Assembly: GCA_965220245.1 (NCBI GenBank)
Contig: CBDCPI010000007.1
Span: 1-64,000, forward strand
Source: CBDCPI01 sp965220245
Lineage (GTDB): Bacteria > Chloroflexota > Dehalococcoidia > Lucifugimonadales > UBA3495
DNA length: 64,000 nt
Reading direction: 5' to 3'
Position numbers and translations under genes: made by a program. Below the pieces are notes generated by a model. The model was not told the DNA's origin, ran no database searches, and saw only the letters and a list, made by a program, of their open reading frames with translations. Below, one piece after another: positions 51,555 to 61,211 of this stretch (position 1 is its first letter; each line of letters starts with the position of its first letter).

Positions 51555-52697
51555 ATGGAACGACCGGTTTTTCAGCCCGTAGGCACCCCGGTAGAAGACC
51601 TCGACACCCCGGCGTTAGTTGTGGACTTGGCTACGATGGAGAGGAACATCGAGGTAGTGCACTCCTATTTCCGTCAAGCCGATGCCAAGCTTCGGCCCCA
51701 CGTGGCCAGCCACCAGTGCCCTCAGGTCGCTCACCGGCAACTGGAAGCGGGGGGAACCTCTAATGGGGTAAGCGTGACTACCGTCGGCGAGGCCGAGGTA
51801 TTCGCCGACGCCGGCTTCAGCAACATTTTGGTGGCGAGCGAAATAGTGACCCGTGCTAAGATTCTTCGTCTGTGCGCCTTGGCCCGCCGGAATCGAATGG
51901 CCGTCGTGGTGGACAACCCCAAGAATGTTGATGACTTGGCTCGAGCGGCCCAAGCATCGGGTGTCACTTTGCAGGTCTTGATTGAGATAGATGCCGGCCG
52001 CGGCCTTTGCGGAGTGTCCGCGGGCGACCCGGCCATCAAGCTGGCCCAGCAGATATCTGGCTTGGATGGGTTGAGCTTTGGCGGACTAATGGCCCTGCTG
52101 CCTCCCCCGCAATATGCTGGCGACGCTGGGGCCCCCGACCATGCCTCTCTGGATTCCCAAGTCCGGCGCCAGATTCAACCGGTGCTGGATACCAGAGAGG
52201 GGATCGAGAAGGCAGGTCTGGAGGTCCCCACGGTAAGTATCGGCGGGACCCACAGCTACGACATTGCTGGCTTGATGTCCGGAGTCACTGAGGTCCAAGC
52301 AGGGGGCTACCCCTTGATGGACTACAGTTCCTGCCAAATGAGGCCGGAATTTACCCCGGCGGCAAAAGTCTTGGCCCAGGTGATCAGCCATCCGGTGGCT
52401 GGCCGGGCGGTGTTGGACGCCGGGCACAAAGCTACCGGTCCCGATTTGGGTGTTCCGGTCTTGGAAGGGTTTAGCGACGCCGAGGCCACCCGGTTCAGCG
52501 CCGAGCACGGGATATTGGAGCTAGAAGAAGCCCGCCTTTGTACAAAGGACCGGCAGCAACTCAAGCCCGGAGACAAAGCCTGGCTCGTGCCTTTCCATTT
52601 GGGCCTTTGTCTCAACCAGTATGATTATATCCGCGCGGTGCAGGGCGGCAAACTCGAAGGGTTCTGGCCGCTGCCGGGCCGGGGGAGATTCGACTAA
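51555..52697 (+). CDS. Alanine-racemase-fold protein (D-threonine aldolase/D-serine dehydratase-like), PLP lysine missing
   Basis: 380 residues from the ATG at 51555. N-terminal barrel LEDLDTPALVVDL-type start (VEDLDTPALVVDLATMERN). The PLP-binding lysine normally in RPHxKxHK is absent: here LRPHVASHQCPQ (about 47). Other barrel motifs remain: IEIDAGRGLCGV (about 137), SIGGTHSYD and EVQAGGYPLMDYSS. In the C-terminal beta domain a His and a Cys remain (LVPFHLGLCLNQYD), though not in the usual HxC spacing of the zinc site. Either a new function or a non-catalytic partner of the next gene. Confidence 0.78.
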   Translation: MERPVFQPVGTPVEDLDTPALVVDLATMERNIEVVHSYFRQADAKLRPHVASHQCPQVAHRQLEAGGTSNGVSVTTVGEAEVFADAGFSNILVASEIVTRAKILRLCALARRNRMAVVVDNPKNVDDLARAAQASGVTLQVLIEIDAGRGLCGVSAGDPAIKLAQQISGLDGLSFGGLMALLPPPQYAGDAGAPDHASLDSQVRRQIQPVLDTREGIEKAGLEVPTVSIGGTHSYDIAGLMSGVTEVQAGGYPLMDYSSCQMRPEFTPAAKVLAQVISHPVAGRAVLDAGHKATGPDLGVPVLEGFSDAEATRFSAEHGILELEEARLCTKDRQQLKPGDKAWLVPFHLGLCLNQYDYIRAVQGGKLEGFWPLPGRGRFD

Positions 52698-52739
52698 CCC
52701 ATTTCGTCCTATGGTTATTTAAGTACATGGAGTGCAGCT

Positions 52740-53840
52740 ATGGACCTGCGTTACCGCCCGCCGATAGGTACCCCGTTGGAGGACCTGGATACCCCCTGCT
52801 TGCTGTTGGAGCTGGATGCCTTGGACCACAATATGGACGTAATGGCCGCCTATTACGCTGGGCAAGCCAGTAAGCTACGGGGCCATGCCAAGAACCACAA
52901 GACTCCGGCGATAGCGTTGCGTCAAATCCGCCGGGGAGGAACCATCGGCGGTGTTTGCGCCGCCAAAGTCGCCGAGGCAGAGGTAATGGTCCACGGCGGG
53001 GTACCCAGCGTGTTTATCACCAGCGAGGTGGTAGCGCACCAAAAGATCGACCGGTTGTGCGCCTTGGCCGCTCAGGCCGAAATGATGGTAGCCTGCGACG
53101 ACCCGCAAAACGCTGCGGACCTTTCCCAAGCGGCAGCAAGCCAAGGAGTAGAGCTTGGCGTGGTAATCGAGCTGGAAACCGGACTAAGACGCTGTGGAGT
53201 CCAGACCGTCGACCAAGGGATCGCTTTAGCGCAAACAGTCCACTCGTTACCCGGACTGGCCTTCAAGGGCATTATGAGCCACCAAGTAATATCGCCTATG
53301 CCGGACCGGGAGGACCGGGTGACCGAGGGCCGACGGGTAATCCAAGGCGTCATCGACTTGAAGGATGGCATCGAAGCCGCTGGGATTCCGGTGGAAACCG
53401 TTTCGACCGGGGAAACTTGGAGCTACGACGTTGCCGGAGAGATTCCCGGGGTTACCGAGATCCAGGGTGGCAGCTATTTGATTATGGAGACCGGGTACGA
53501 CTACATGGCCGACTTCGACCATGCGGGCAAGGTGTTGACCACCATCATCAGCACGCCCCGGCCTGGGGTGGCCGTGGGCGATGCCGGGATCAAGGCGGTG
53601 GGTATGGTCAAGGGACTCCCCGCGGTCGACAACCGGCCGGGAGTTACCGTGGAGTCGATGGACGCCGACCATGCGGTGTTCCGATTGGCCGAAGGCGTGG
53701 AGTTAAATATCGGCGATCAAGTGCTCCTGCTGCCTGGGCAGCAAGACGCTATGGTAAGCCGGTGGGACCGTTTCGTCGGCGTGCGCCACGGCAAGGTCGA
53801 GGCCGTGTGGGACATCCATGCCAGGGGCTGCCACAGCTAG
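52740..53840 (+). CDS. Alanine-racemase-fold PLP protein (D-threonine aldolase/D-serine dehydratase-like), metal site altered
   Basis: 366 residues, paralogue of the gene 42 bases upstream. The PLP lysine is kept: LRGHAKNHKTPAIA (about 43). IELETGLRRCGV (about 134), STGETWSYDVAG and EIQGGSYLIMETGY complete the barrel. The C-terminal metal-binding His and Cys are not found (LLLPGQQDAMVSRWD), so it lacks the part its neighbour keeps. D-serine/D-threonine chemistry is likely but not certain. Confidence 0.78.
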   Translation: MDLRYRPPIGTPLEDLDTPCLLLELDALDHNMDVMAAYYAGQASKLRGHAKNHKTPAIALRQIRRGGTIGGVCAAKVAEAEVMVHGGVPSVFITSEVVAHQKIDRLCALAAQAEMMVACDDPQNAADLSQAAASQGVELGVVIELETGLRRCGVQTVDQGIALAQTVHSLPGLAFKGIMSHQVISPMPDREDRVTEGRRVIQGVIDLKDGIEAAGIPVETVSTGETWSYDVAGEIPGVTEIQGGSYLIMETGYDYMADFDHAGKVLTTIISTPRPGVAVGDAGIKAVGMVKGLPAVDNRPGVTVESMDADHAVFRLAEGVELNIGDQVLLLPGQQDAMVSRWDRFVGVRHGKVEAVWDIHARGCHS

Positions 53841-53852
53841 GTCTATTTTCCT

Positions 53853-54173
53853 CTAGGCCGGGGTTGGGGCGAAGTCCGGCGACTTCATCAAGTACGTCTT
53901 CTGGGCCACGATAAAGGGCCGGACTCGGGGGACGTACTTCTCTTTCCAGTCGGGGTCGGCGTAGACTTGGGCCTTGGCTTCGGTCAAGTGCTTTTCATCC
54001 TGGTAGCCCCAGATGTGCACCACTTGGTTCAATTCGCCAACGTCGCTGTAGTACCACCCGGCCAGCTTGATGCCGTACCTTTGGCGGATAGGCAACGCCA
54101 ACTCCTCCACGGCGGCCATGTAGTCGGGAGTCGCCCCCGGCTTGAGAGTGTACATTCTAAAATCGTAAATCAC
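53853..54173 (-). CDS. NIPSNAP-family protein
   Basis: About 106 residues from a GTG at 54173 (VIYDFRMYTLKPGATPDYM), chosen because the family starts IYELRTYTLKPG and AAGGTGA lies just upstream; an open frame extends to 54209. Ferredoxin-like fold with LAGWYYSDVGELNQVVHIWGY and WKEKYVPRVRPF. Frequent beside catabolic genes; biochemical role unclear. Convergent with the PLP gene, 12 bases apart. Confidence 0.78.
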   Translation of the reverse strand: MIYDFRMYTLKPGATPDYMAAVEELALPIRQRYGIKLAGWYYSDVGELNQVVHIWGYQDEKHLTEAKAQVYADPDWKEKYVPRVRPFIVAQKTYLMKSPDFAPTPA

Positions 54174-54228
54174 GCTGTTCACCTTTTGGATTAATGTATG
54201 GCGCACCATTGGACTAACCGGTGCGGGA

Positions 54229-55128
54229 CTAACCGGTGTGCGCCCGGATAAATTCTCCCATCACGTCCAAGGCTTGCTGACCTTCAGGAAGGACTGGCGC
54301 GAATATAGGCCACACATGCACCATGTCTTCCCAGACTTGGAGGTCAACCTTAACGCCCGCCGTCTCGGCCCGCTCCGCTAAACGGGTCGAGTCGTCCAGA
54401 AGGGTTTCGGCGGAACCCACCAGGATTTGGAGCGGCGGTAACCCTCGCAAGTCGGCGTACAATGGCGACGCCAGCGGTGTCCGCGGGTCCCGGTCCCCAA
54501 CATACAACTGGGCCATGAACTTTAGCCCCTCCAGTTGGACTACCGGGTCTTCCTCCGCCTTGCTGATCATTGACTCACCGGTGCCTTCAAGGTCCACCCA
54601 GGGCGAGATGCACACACCGGCCCCCGGCATGGGCTCCCCCAAATAGTGGAGAGCAACCAGAGTGGCCACCGTGAGCCCGCCGCCACAGGAGTCCCCGGCG
54701 ATGGCGATGCGCCCCGGTTCTATCCCCTGGGCCAGTACCCAGCGATATGCAGCTACCGCGTCGTCAATCGCTGCCGGAAAGGGGAACTCCGGCGCCAAGC
54801 GGTACTCGATGCCCAGCACCTGCGCGCCGCTCGAACGCGATAAGAGGGACAGAGGCGCCCGGTACCCCCGCATCGAGCCGATCACGTAACCTCCGCCGTG
54901 GAGATACAGCACCACCCGGTCCGACGACGCCTCGGGTGCGGTAATGCGCTCGGCGGCCACACCTCCGGCGGCCAGCCTCTCGCAGACCACATCCTCCCCT
55001 AGAGAAAAGGGCGCCATCATTTCCTCGAAGGCTTGCCGAAATCCGTCGACACTGCCTAGTTCCTGAGATCTGTCTCCCATAGTCTGGAACATCTGCTTGA
55101 CCTGTTCTAGTTGTGCGCTTTGGGCCAT
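54229..55128 (-). CDS. Alpha/beta hydrolase, hormone-sensitive-lipase family esterase
   Basis: 299 residues; the second ATG (55128) suits the AGAGG site better than the first (55134). Oxyanion motif LYLHGGGYVIGS (about 75), nucleophile elbow IAGDSCGGGLT (about 146), catalytic Asp in VGSAETLLDDS region and His in DMVHVWPIF (near residue 275). Cleaves short-chain esters; N-terminal cap helices are present. Next to NIPSNAP and a racemase-like gene on the same strand. Confidence 0.85.
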   Translation of the reverse strand: MAQSAQLEQVKQMFQTMGDRSQELGSVDGFRQAFEEMMAPFSLGEDVVCERLAAGGVAAERITAPEASSDRVVLYLHGGGYVIGSMRGYRAPLSLLSRSSGAQVLGIEYRLAPEFPFPAAIDDAVAAYRWVLAQGIEPGRIAIAGDSCGGGLTVATLVALHYLGEPMPGAGVCISPWVDLEGTGESMISKAEEDPVVQLEGLKFMAQLYVGDRDPRTPLASPLYADLRGLPPLQILVGSAETLLDDSTRLAERAETAGVKVDLQVWEDMVHVWPIFAPVLPEGQQALDVMGEFIRAHTG

Positions 55129-55198
55129 TTGCATCCTCTCTGATTCGGCGGGTAATAACGCCGTCTAAAGATCCTGTGCGATAACTCCGTTTTGGACG

Positions 55199-55852
55199 TT
55201 ATTGGCTGGCAGACAGCAACTCCTTCAGTTTGCGGGCGCTGCTGTGGGGCGGCGAAAGCACCGGGACCGGGGATACCGATCTCAGGTGGTCCAGCGCCAA
55301 GGCCATCGAAAACTGGCCAAGCAAGATGGCGTCGACCTCTGGGGCCAGTCTGGAAACCTCTTCGCCCAAGCGACGCCGGAACCCATCCGGGCCTTCCTGT
55401 CTTAACACCGGGATCAGGTCTTCGGCCAAGCAGGGATGGGGTTCCACGGGTACCCCTAATTCCTGGGCGGCTTGGCGCAAGTAAAACTCCGAATCCCGTA
55501 AAGTGGCGTTCACGGTGGCGATGACACCGATGCGGGGACCCGCAGCCACGGCCTCGGCGATCACCGGGCCATAGGAGGAAACCACCGGCACGTCCACCAA
55601 GTCTTTGGCAATGTCCACCACCGGGGCATAGACCGAGCAAGCGAGGCCCACTGCGTCGGCGCCGTGTTCCGCCGCGTAACAAATTACCTGGCTCATCCGC
55701 CGCCGCAGCTTTGGGGTCAGTTGCTCGCCGAAGTCCAAGAGGAGACCTTCGTCCAGCAAGTTGACTACCTCGGCTTCCGGGTATTCTTCCTGGAAAGCCA
55801 ATTTGACCGGTGGAATGGATTCGGCCACCGCGTGAATCATCACTACACGCAT
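55199..55852 (-). CDS. Asp/Glu/hydantoin racemase-family protein, one catalytic Cys missing
   Basis: 217 residues from the second ATG (55852), which has AGAGG at the right distance; the first is at 55858. Family fold: IHAVAESIPPVKLAF, GLACSVYAP with the first catalytic Cys (about 72), VPVVSSYGPVIAEAV and IGVIATVNATL. The second Cys, usually in LGC, is Gln here (ILLGQFSMA, about 183). Two-base racemisation is therefore doubtful; decarboxylase or isomerase members use one Cys. Confidence 0.75.
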   Translation of the reverse strand: MRVVMIHAVAESIPPVKLAFQEEYPEAEVVNLLDEGLLLDFGEQLTPKLRRRMSQVICYAAEHGADAVGLACSVYAPVVDIAKDLVDVPVVSSYGPVIAEAVAAGPRIGVIATVNATLRDSEFYLRQAAQELGVPVEPHPCLAEDLIPVLRQEGPDGFRRRLGEEVSRLAPEVDAILLGQFSMALALDHLRSVSPVPVLSPPHSSARKLKELLSASQ

Positions 55853-55939
55853 GGGCATTACCTCTCGGATGGGCCTAGGGACCGTCTAACCAGACTTTTT
55901 CGGCTCTGCGTCTTCACTCTTTCTCAAAGACCGCCAGAC

Positions 55940-57571
55940 CTAAGTAGTGTCCACAACGTCGCCGGAGGGAGTGACGTCCATGTTCAGTGCGCGAGGGCGA
56001 GAGGGCAGACCGGGCAGGGTGGCGATGGCGCCAGCCAAGGGATAGAGGAAGCCCGCCCCTATAGAGGCCCTAATATCGGAAATCGGGAAGGTGTAACCTC
56101 TGGGGCTCCCCCTTTGGGATGGGTCGTGAGAGGTGGAAAGGTGGGTCTTGGCCATGCAGATGGGCAGGTTGCCCCACCCTTGGGCCTCAAAGTAGCGGAG
56201 GCGCCGCCGGGCCTCGGGAGACCAACTCACCGCGTCGGCCCCATAAATCCTTCGGGCCAAGGCTAAGACCTTGTCTTCAATGGGGTCGTCCAAGGAGTAG
56301 GCATAGTTGACATCGTACTCCGCGTCAGTGGCTTGGGCCACCGCCTCGGCCAACGCCGTGGCCCCTGCACCGCCTTCACTAAACCCGGAGCACTCCACGG
56401 CGGCCCGGGCGCCGGCTTCCGAGGCAATCCGCTCGACTTCTTGAATCTCCTCTACACTGTCGCTGCCGAACCGGTTGATAGCAACTACCACCGGGACGCC
56501 AAAGCTACTCACCGCGTTGATGTGGTGGACCAAGTTGACCGCCCCGCTCTTGACCGCCGCCGGGTCAGGGGTTTCTAGCGCCCTGCGGGGGGTTCCTCCA
56601 TGCCATTTGAGGGCCCGCACCGATGCCACCAAGACGGCGGCGTTGGGCAACAGGCCGCTTTGCCGGGCTTTGATGTGCATAAACTTCTCGAAGCCCAAGT
56701 CGGAAGCGAACCCGGCTTCGGTCACGACGTAATCGGCGTAGGCCAGACCCAACCGGTCAGCCAATATGGAGTTGCAGCCGTGGGCGATGTTGCCAAAGGG
56801 CCCGGCATGGACCATCGCCGGTTGCCCTTCCATCGTCTGCACCAAGTTGGGCAGTATGGCTTGGCGCAACAGCGTCATCAAAGCGCCGGTCACTCCCAGC
56901 GATTCCACCGCCACTGGCTTGTTGTCGCGGGTAGTGCCCACAACGATCCGGGAGATTCGGGCCCGCAGGTCGTCCGGACTGTCCGCTAAGGCCAAGATAG
57001 CCATGATTTCCGACGCGGAAACTATATCGAACCGGGTCTCCCGCATCGGGCTGTTGGGGTCTCCGCCGAGTCCGGTTACTATTTTACGAAGCGCCCGGTC
57101 CGACGCATCGGTCACCCGGGCCCAACTGATGCCCGCAGGCTCCAATCCGGGTACCAACTCGCGATAGACCGCGTTATCCACCAGAGCGGCCAGCAGGTTG
57201 TGGGCCGACGCCACGGCGTGGGCATCCCCGGTAAAGTGGATGTTGATTTCGTCTTCGGGCACCACCACCGCCTTGCCTCCGCCAGTGCCGCCTCCCTTTA
57301 TGCCATAAATCGGGCCTAAAGTTGGTTCCCGCAGGGTTACCATGGCCCGGTGGCCCAGCTTGCCCAACCCTTGGGTCAACCCGACGGCAGTGGTAGTCTT
57401 GCCTTCTCCCGCCGGAGTTGGGGTTATGCCGGTTACCACCACCAGCTTGCCGCGCCGGCCTTGCCCTCCGCTCATGGCGTCGAGGGATACCTTTGCTTTG
57501 TAGCGGCCAAAGGGAATCAGGTGCTCGTCTTGGATACCCAAGCGGTCGGCAACGGCGGTTATTGGGTCCAC
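55940..57571 (-). CDS. fhs: Formate-tetrahydrofolate ligase
   Basis: 543 residues; GTG start after GGAGGGG. ATP-binding TPTPAGEGKTTTAVGLTQGL (about 50) and REPTLGPIYGIKGGGTGGGK-type loop (LGPIYGIKGGGTGGGKA, about 86). FGNIAHGCNSILAD and ALKWHGG are also typical. It makes 10-formyl-THF from formate and ATP, feeding purine synthesis (PurH here) and one-carbon routes. It lies 52 bases downstream of metH on the same strand. Confidence 0.95.
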   Translation of the reverse strand: MDPITAVADRLGIQDEHLIPFGRYKAKVSLDAMSGGQGRRGKLVVVTGITPTPAGEGKTTTAVGLTQGLGKLGHRAMVTLREPTLGPIYGIKGGGTGGGKAVVVPEDEINIHFTGDAHAVASAHNLLAALVDNAVYRELVPGLEPAGISWARVTDASDRALRKIVTGLGGDPNSPMRETRFDIVSASEIMAILALADSPDDLRARISRIVVGTTRDNKPVAVESLGVTGALMTLLRQAILPNLVQTMEGQPAMVHAGPFGNIAHGCNSILADRLGLAYADYVVTEAGFASDLGFEKFMHIKARQSGLLPNAAVLVASVRALKWHGGTPRRALETPDPAAVKSGAVNLVHHINAVSSFGVPVVVAINRFGSDSVEEIQEVERIASEAGARAAVECSGFSEGGAGATALAEAVAQATDAEYDVNYAYSLDDPIEDKVLALARRIYGADAVSWSPEARRRLRYFEAQGWGNLPICMAKTHLSTSHDPSQRGSPRGYTFPISDIRASIGAGFLYPLAGAIATLPGLPSRPRALNMDVTPSGDVVDTT

Positions 57572-57623
57572 TGGCCCCTCCAGCCACGCGGGCTTTGGCG
57601 TTGCTTGTTACTTACCATAATCA

Positions 57624-60600
57624 TCAGAGGGAAGCTGCCTCTCGTTCCAGACGCTCAATGTCGACTTCGCTCAGGTTGAAGTACTTGGCTTCGGGATGGT
57701 GGAGCACCAGCGCCGAGACCGATGACTCGGGGTCCATCATGAACCCTTCCGTCAACTCCATGCCAATGTTGGAGGTGACATCCAACAACCGGAAAAGCTG
57801 CTCTTGGTCCTCCAGCCTGGGGCAGGCGGGGTAACCGAATGAGAAGCGACGGCCCCGGTATTGGGTCCGGAAAAGGTCCTGGAAGGTTATCCCGGCCGGG
57901 TCGGCAAATCCCCACATCCGCCGGATTTGCTGGTGGAGCAGTTCGGCGAAGCCCTCGGCGCTCTCTAGGGCCAAGGCTTGGAGAATGTGGGAGTCCAAGA
58001 ACCGGCCCTCGCTCTTTAATCGTTCGGAAAGCTCCAGTACCCCATTGCCGACGCTTACCACAAATAACGCGACGTAGTCCATATCAGTGGTTAGTGGATA
58101 GTATCCGGTGTCCGGTGTCCTCTGACTAGCCACTGGTTCCTGCCCACTAACCACTCGCCACTGATCACTGACCACTGGCCGCACGTAATCGGCGAGACAC
58201 AGTCCGTCCCTTTGGGCTTGGCGGCCAAAATAGAAGCTCTCCAGCACCGTGCGCCCATCCGGCTGATAGATTAACAGACGCTGGCCATCCGATTGGGCGG
58301 GAAAGAACTTGAACACCGCGTTGGCGGTGATTGTGGGGTCGGCCAGGACCAGCTCCTCCACCCGCTGCACCGAGTGACGCAGTTCCTCGGCCGCCTTGTC
58401 ACTGGCAGCCAACGCCTCAGCAAACCGGCCCCTAAAGCCCAAGTGGCGGCCGTACAGCATTTGCGGGTTGATATACGGGAAGACCTCTTCCAGGTCATAG
58501 TCCCGCAAAACATGTAGCCGGAGGTCGGGGGGGTTGGGCACCGGGAAGTCGTGGCTCAAGGCGGCTGCCGGGGAGGCCGCAGCAGCCTCTGATGCTGCCG
58601 GAGTTTCCGATGCGGCCAGCGCTTTCAGAAGTTGACCGGTCTCGGTCTCCAGAGCGGCTGCCAGCTTTTGCCGCTCGTCCGCTTCTTGAATAGTGTTGGC
58701 CAGCGCCAGCCCCGACATCGCGTCGGAGGCGTAGATCACCAGGTTTTGGTATTCGGGAGCGATGCGCAAGCGGGTGAATCGGTTTGACAGGGCGGCGCCG
58801 CCGACCATGATAGGACAGTCTACGCCGGCTAGGCGGAAGTCGTGGACCGTTTCTACCATCATTTGGGCCGACTTCACTAGCAGTCCGGAAAGGCCGATTA
58901 TATCCGGCTGGTGCTGCCGGTACGCATCGATTAACTCCTGGGGCGGCACCTTGATACCTAGGTTGATAACTTGATACCCGTTGTTGGAGAGGATGATGTC
59001 GACCAGGTTCTTGCCGATGTCGTGGACGTCACCTTTGACAGTAGCCAGAACGATTTTACCCCGGGTGGCGCTATCCACCCGTTCCATGTACGGTTCCAGT
59101 TGACTCACCGCGAACTTCATGGACTCGGCGGACTGAAGCACCTCGGCAACTATGAGTTGGTTGGCGTTAAACTGCCGGCCGACTTCCTCCATCCCGGCCA
59201 TGAGGGGACCGTTGATGATTTCCAACGGCTCTCGCCCGGCCAAGGCTTCGTCCAAGTCTTCAGCTAGGCCCTCTTTGGTGCCCTCGATGATGGCTTGGGC
59301 CAACCGCTGGTCCAGCGGCAGGTTACGGCGCTCCTCGTTGGTGGCCCTGGGCGCGCGCTCCCGGAAATGGGCGGCGAAGGCCGCGACGGGGTCCTCGCCG
59401 CGGTCCCAGATTAAGTCCTCGGCCAGGGTCCTCTCTTCCTCAGGAATCGAAGTGTAGCGCTGCATTAGTTCCGAGTTGACTATGGCTAGGTCCAAACCGG
59501 CCTGAACGCAGTGGTAGAGGAACACCGAGTTCAGCACTTCCCTGCCAGCGGTGGGGAGGCCGAACGAAACGTTGGATATACCCAAAACGGTCTTGGCTTG
59601 CGGCAAAGCTTCCTTGATCAGGCGCACACCTTCGATGGTTTCCGCCGCCGAGCCCACGTAGTTGACGTCGCCGGTGCCCGCCGGGAACACCAAAGGGTCG
59701 AATATGATGTCCTCGGGCAACACCCCGTATTTTTCGGTCAAGAGCTCGAAAGAGCGGACCGCCACTTCCAGCTTGCGTTGCCGGGTGACGGCTTGCGCCT
59801 GCTCCTTGTCGTCGTCGATACAACCCACCACGAAAGCGGCGCCGTACTTTTTGGCCAAGGGGACCAGGTTTTGGAAGCGAGTCTCGCCGTCCTCCAAGTT
59901 GATCGAGTTGATGATCGACTTCCCTTGCAACCGCTTTAGGGCTTGCTCGACCACCTTCTCGTCGGTGGAGTCCACCATAATGGGGGCTTTGATTTTCTTC
60001 GTCAGCAGGTCCAGGAAGGTGATGATGTCCGCGGTCTCGTCCCGGTCCGGGTCCTGCAAACATACGTCCAAGATGTGGGCGCCGTTCCGCACTTGCCGCC
60101 GCCCCACCTCGGCAGCCTCTTCCCAAGCCCCATCGCCGATCAATTTGCGAAAGCGCCGGCTCCCCAGCACGTTGGTGCGTTCCCCAACAATGGTGGGCCG
60201 GGTGTCTTCATCCACCACCAAGGCGTCTATTCCGGAAACCCGCGTTTCGGCGCGGTCGGCCAGTTGGCGCGGCGGCTTGCCATCGGCCAACTCGCTCAGC
60301 AAACGTATATGCTCCGGGGTAGTCCCGCAGCAGCCGCCAACCAGGTTCAGCCAACCCTCTTCCACGAACCGGCCGACGGTAGCAGCCATCATTTCAGGCG
60401 TCTCGTTGTATCGTCCGTCTTCGTCCGGCAGCCCGGCGTTGGGGACGCACGCCACCGGGAACCGGGACAGCGCGGCCAAAGTACGAACGTGGTCAGTCAT
60501 GAACTCGGGGCCAGTGGCGCAGTTTACGCCGAGCCACAACAGGTCCCGGTGGGCCAAGGAGGTATAAAGGGCCTCGGCGTCTTGCCCGGCCAGCAGAGTA

Positions 60601-61211
60601 CCCATGGGCTCGATGGTGCCCTGCACTGCCACCGGGATTTCGCAGCCCAGTTCCACGAATGCTTGGTCTATCCCCTCTAGCCCTGCTTTGATATTGATGG
60701 TGTCTTGTCCGGTTTCCAGCAAGAGCAAGTCGGCCCCGCCCTCAATGAGGCCGGCAGCTTGCTCCCGGTAAGACGCCGCCAACTCGTCGAAGGTAATGCC
60801 CCCGGTCACCGAAATAGTCTTGGTGGTCGGGCCCATCGCCCCGGCGACGAAGCGAGTTTTCTCCGCAGTGCTGGCCGCCTCCGCCGATTTTCGAGTTAAT
60901 AGGGCGGCCTCGCGATTGATGCGGCGAGCTTCAGCCGCCAGGTTGTACTCGGCCAGCACCACCGAGGTCGCGCCGAAGGTGTTTGACCCCAGAATGTCGG
61001 CGCCAGCGTCCAGATAACCTCGGTAAATGTCCTCGATGACATCGGGGCGGGTTATAGTTACGTACTCGTTACAACCGTCGTACTCCGGGCCGCCGAAGTC
61101 CTCAGGCATGAGATTCCGCGCTTGGATGGCGGTGCCCCTGGGCCCGTCCATAACCACAATTCGCTTCTTGAACAGCGCTTTCAACGCTTGGGTTCGAGCA
61201 GATTGGTCCAT
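57624..61211 (-). CDS. metH: Cobalamin-dependent methionine synthase, with an in-frame inserted repeat
   Basis: About 1,195 residues from the ATG at 61211 (MDQSARTQALK). Domains in order: homocysteine-binding with zinc Cys (GVNCATGP and GGCCGTTPEHI, about 235 and 305), pterin-binding (GERTNVLGSRRFRKLI, about 350), cobalamin cap, B12-binding DVHDIGKNLV (about 743; His ligand), and AdoMet reactivation (SFGYPACPRLEDQEQL, near the end). In the reactivation domain about 31 residues (VVSDQWRVVSGQEPVASQ onward) interrupt the conserved link between LCLADYVRP and MDYVALFVV. They are encoded by a palindromic repeat. Frame is kept, so the enzyme is probably active. It transfers methyl from methyl-THF to homocysteine. 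Confidence 0.93.
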   Translation of the reverse strand: MDQSARTQALKALFKKRIVVMDGPRGTAIQARNLMPEDFGGPEYDGCNEYVTITRPDVIEDIYRGYLDAGADILGSNTFGATSVVLAEYNLAAEARRINREAALLTRKSAEAASTAEKTRFVAGAMGPTTKTISVTGGITFDELAASYREQAAGLIEGGADLLLLETGQDTINIKAGLEGIDQAFVELGCEIPVAVQGTIEPMGTLLAGQDAEALYTSLAHRDLLWLGVNCATGPEFMTDHVRTLAALSRFPVACVPNAGLPDEDGRYNETPEMMAATVGRFVEEGWLNLVGGCCGTTPEHIRLLSELADGKPPRQLADRAETRVSGIDALVVDEDTRPTIVGERTNVLGSRRFRKLIGDGAWEEAAEVGRRQVRNGAHILDVCLQDPDRDETADIITFLDLLTKKIKAPIMVDSTDEKVVEQALKRLQGKSIINSINLEDGETRFQNLVPLAKKYGAAFVVGCIDDDKEQAQAVTRQRKLEVAVRSFELLTEKYGVLPEDIIFDPLVFPAGTGDVNYVGSAAETIEGVRLIKEALPQAKTVLGISNVSFGLPTAGREVLNSVFLYHCVQAGLDLAIVNSELMQRYTSIPEEERTLAEDLIWDRGEDPVAAFAAHFRERAPRATNEERRNLPLDQRLAQAIIEGTKEGLAEDLDEALAGREPLEIINGPLMAGMEEVGRQFNANQLIVAEVLQSAESMKFAVSQLEPYMERVDSATRGKIVLATVKGDVHDIGKNLVDIILSNNGYQVINLGIKVPPQELIDAYRQHQPDIIGLSGLLVKSAQMMVETVHDFRLAGVDCPIMVGGAALSNRFTRLRIAPEYQNLVIYASDAMSGLALANTIQEADERQKLAAALETETGQLLKALAASETPAASEAAAASPAAALSHDFPVPNPPDLRLHVLRDYDLEEVFPYINPQMLYGRHLGFRGRFAEALAASDKAAEELRHSVQRVEELVLADPTITANAVFKFFPAQSDGQRLLIYQPDGRTVLESFYFGRQAQRDGLCLADYVRPVVSDQWRVVSGQEPVASQRTPDTGYYPLTTDMDYVALFVVSVGNGVLELSERLKSEGRFLDSHILQALALESAEGFAELLHQQIRRMWGFADPAGITFQDLFRTQYRGRRFSFGYPACPRLEDQEQLFRLLDVTSNIGMELTEGFMMDPESSVSALVLHHPEAKYFNLSEVDIERLEREAASL
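58083..58176. repeat. Palindromic repeat inserted in frame in metH
   Basis: AGTGGTTAGTGG (58086-58097) and its exact inverted copy CCACTAACCACT (58144-58155), with further CACTG/CAGTG units around. About 93 bases, divisible by three, encoding a polar SDQW/VSGQ-rich stretch. It resembles protein-invading palindromic elements known from other genomes. Confidence 0.7.
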
